A stretch of DNA of 64,000 bases, taken from Paenalcaligenes hermetiae (GTDB lineage Bacteria > Pseudomonadota > Gammaproteobacteria > Burkholderiales > Burkholderiaceae_B). The translations under genes were made by a program, and so were the position numbers. Shown here piece after piece: positions 63,655-64,000 of the stretch (the stretch's first letter is position 1; each line of letters opens with the position of its first letter). The notes below the pieces were generated by a model. It searched no databases. It saw only the letters and a list, made by a program, of their open reading frames with translations, and was not told the origin of the DNA. The DNA is taken from positions 1 to 64,000 of the forward strand of contig NZ_BAABKD010000008.1 of assembly GCF_039543645.1 (NCBI RefSeq), given 5' to 3'.

Positions 63655-64000
63655 TTAACGTCCTTTACGACCCACACGAGCAAGCTTGGATTCGTGAGCG
63701 CCCGCACCGGGCTGCCAATCCTCGCGACGACGACTTGTTCCCGAGCGTGCTCCAGCACGTGGGCTGCTCTTACGCTGAGCATTTGGGTTACGCCCCCCAT
63801 TGTGAGCACTGCGACGTAATGAGCCCCTTGGGTTAGCACGCCCAGCATCTGGATGACCATTTGCCAAGCCACCGCTCACTAACAAACCTGTACCCATCGC
63901 ATCCCCAACAACCATAGGCTGCCCGCGCTGTCCGCCGCGTCGAACCGGACGTTCGGATACACCGTAGCCTGGAGGCAAGGCACTCGCGTGGCTTAGCGGC
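63655..64000 (-). CDS. rluB: RluB-type pseudouridine synthase, C-terminal tail (partial)
   Basis: The frame is open from the right edge to TAA at 63655. The visible 114 residues are a low-complexity Arg/Gly/Ser/Pro tail (RRGGQRGQP, GRKGR at the end) with no catalytic motif, so identity rests on two points: 23S rRNA pseudouridine 2605 synthase RluB of Burkholderiales has such a basic tail, and rluB normally precedes rimP-nusA there. The catalytic part is off the edge. Confidence 0.6.
   Translation of the reverse strand, partial: PLSHASALPPGYGVSERPVRRGGQRGQPMVVGDAMGTGLLVSGGLANGHPDAGRANPRGSLRRSAHNGGRNPNAQRKSSPRAGARSGTSRRREDWQPGAGAHESKLARVGRKGR

Overview
The window reads as core chromosome of a betaproteobacterium of the order Burkholderiales, most likely family Alcaligenaceae, with a base composition near one half G+C. 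The grounds are gene orders I know from that group (rluB-rimP-nusA-infB-rbfA-truB-typA; alaC-hom-thrC; rpsF-priB-rpsR-rplI-dnaB; hpnCDE; an LPS-core cluster beside msbA and dnaE) and the style of the proteins. I cannot name the genus from sequence alone. I saw no insertion sequence, integrase, prophage, CRISPR array, tRNA gene or recognisable defence system.

Layout. Positions 1-706 hold no protein gene. This stretch is the leader (boxB, boxA, boxC) and a four-promoter array of an rRNA operon that runs leftward, with its 16S gene off the left edge, followed by the start region of divergent rng (RNase G). Positions 2.1-16.2 kb carry msbA with a downstream lipoprotein, a heptosyltransferase-like gene, a YdcF-type membrane protein, and a tightly packed leftward run hrpA-dnaE-GT4-deacetylase-GT2 that joins DNA/RNA metabolism to LPS core synthesis. 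Positions 16.2-18.0 kb carry argA and yggX rightward. Positions 18.0-27.9 kb are a long leftward run in transcription order alr, SDR, radA, kdkA, potFGHI, a YffB/ArsC-like gene, rpiA, phoU. Positions 28-31 kb carry the squalene genes hpnCDE. Positions 31-35 kb carry alaC-hom-thrC, leftward. Positions 35-38.7 kb carry an Mth938-like gene, bcp, phoH and pdxA, rightward. Positions 38.7-47.8 kb are leftward: dnaB, the rpsF-priB-rpsR-rplI ribosomal operon, folE2, dxs, ispA, xseB, a sulfurtransferase and an EamA exporter. Positions 47.9-55.3 kb hold htpX, polA (leftward), and a rightward LOG-hisJ-type-hisQ-hisM-hisP run. Positions 55.4-64 kb are the leftward translation/transcription operon (rluB partial), rimP, nusA, infB, rbfA, truB, typA.

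Functional links: GT9, GT2, GT4, the deacetylase, MsbA and KdkA are all LPS core or lipid A functions. Dxs and IspA make the farnesyl diphosphate that HpnD, HpnC and HpnE turn into squalene, and no hopene cyclase is in view. Most of the interest lies in control sequences rather than in new genes: the tandem rRNA promoters, a promoter inside a terminator (folE2/rpsF), terminator hairpins that end a few bases before start codons (yffB-like, dxs, rimP), perfect palindromes in divergent gaps (alr/hpnC, alaC/Mth938-like), and the divergent genes polA and LOG whose ATG codons share bases. I did not find a convincing new multi-gene system. All start choices that differ from the longest open frame are explained in the entries.
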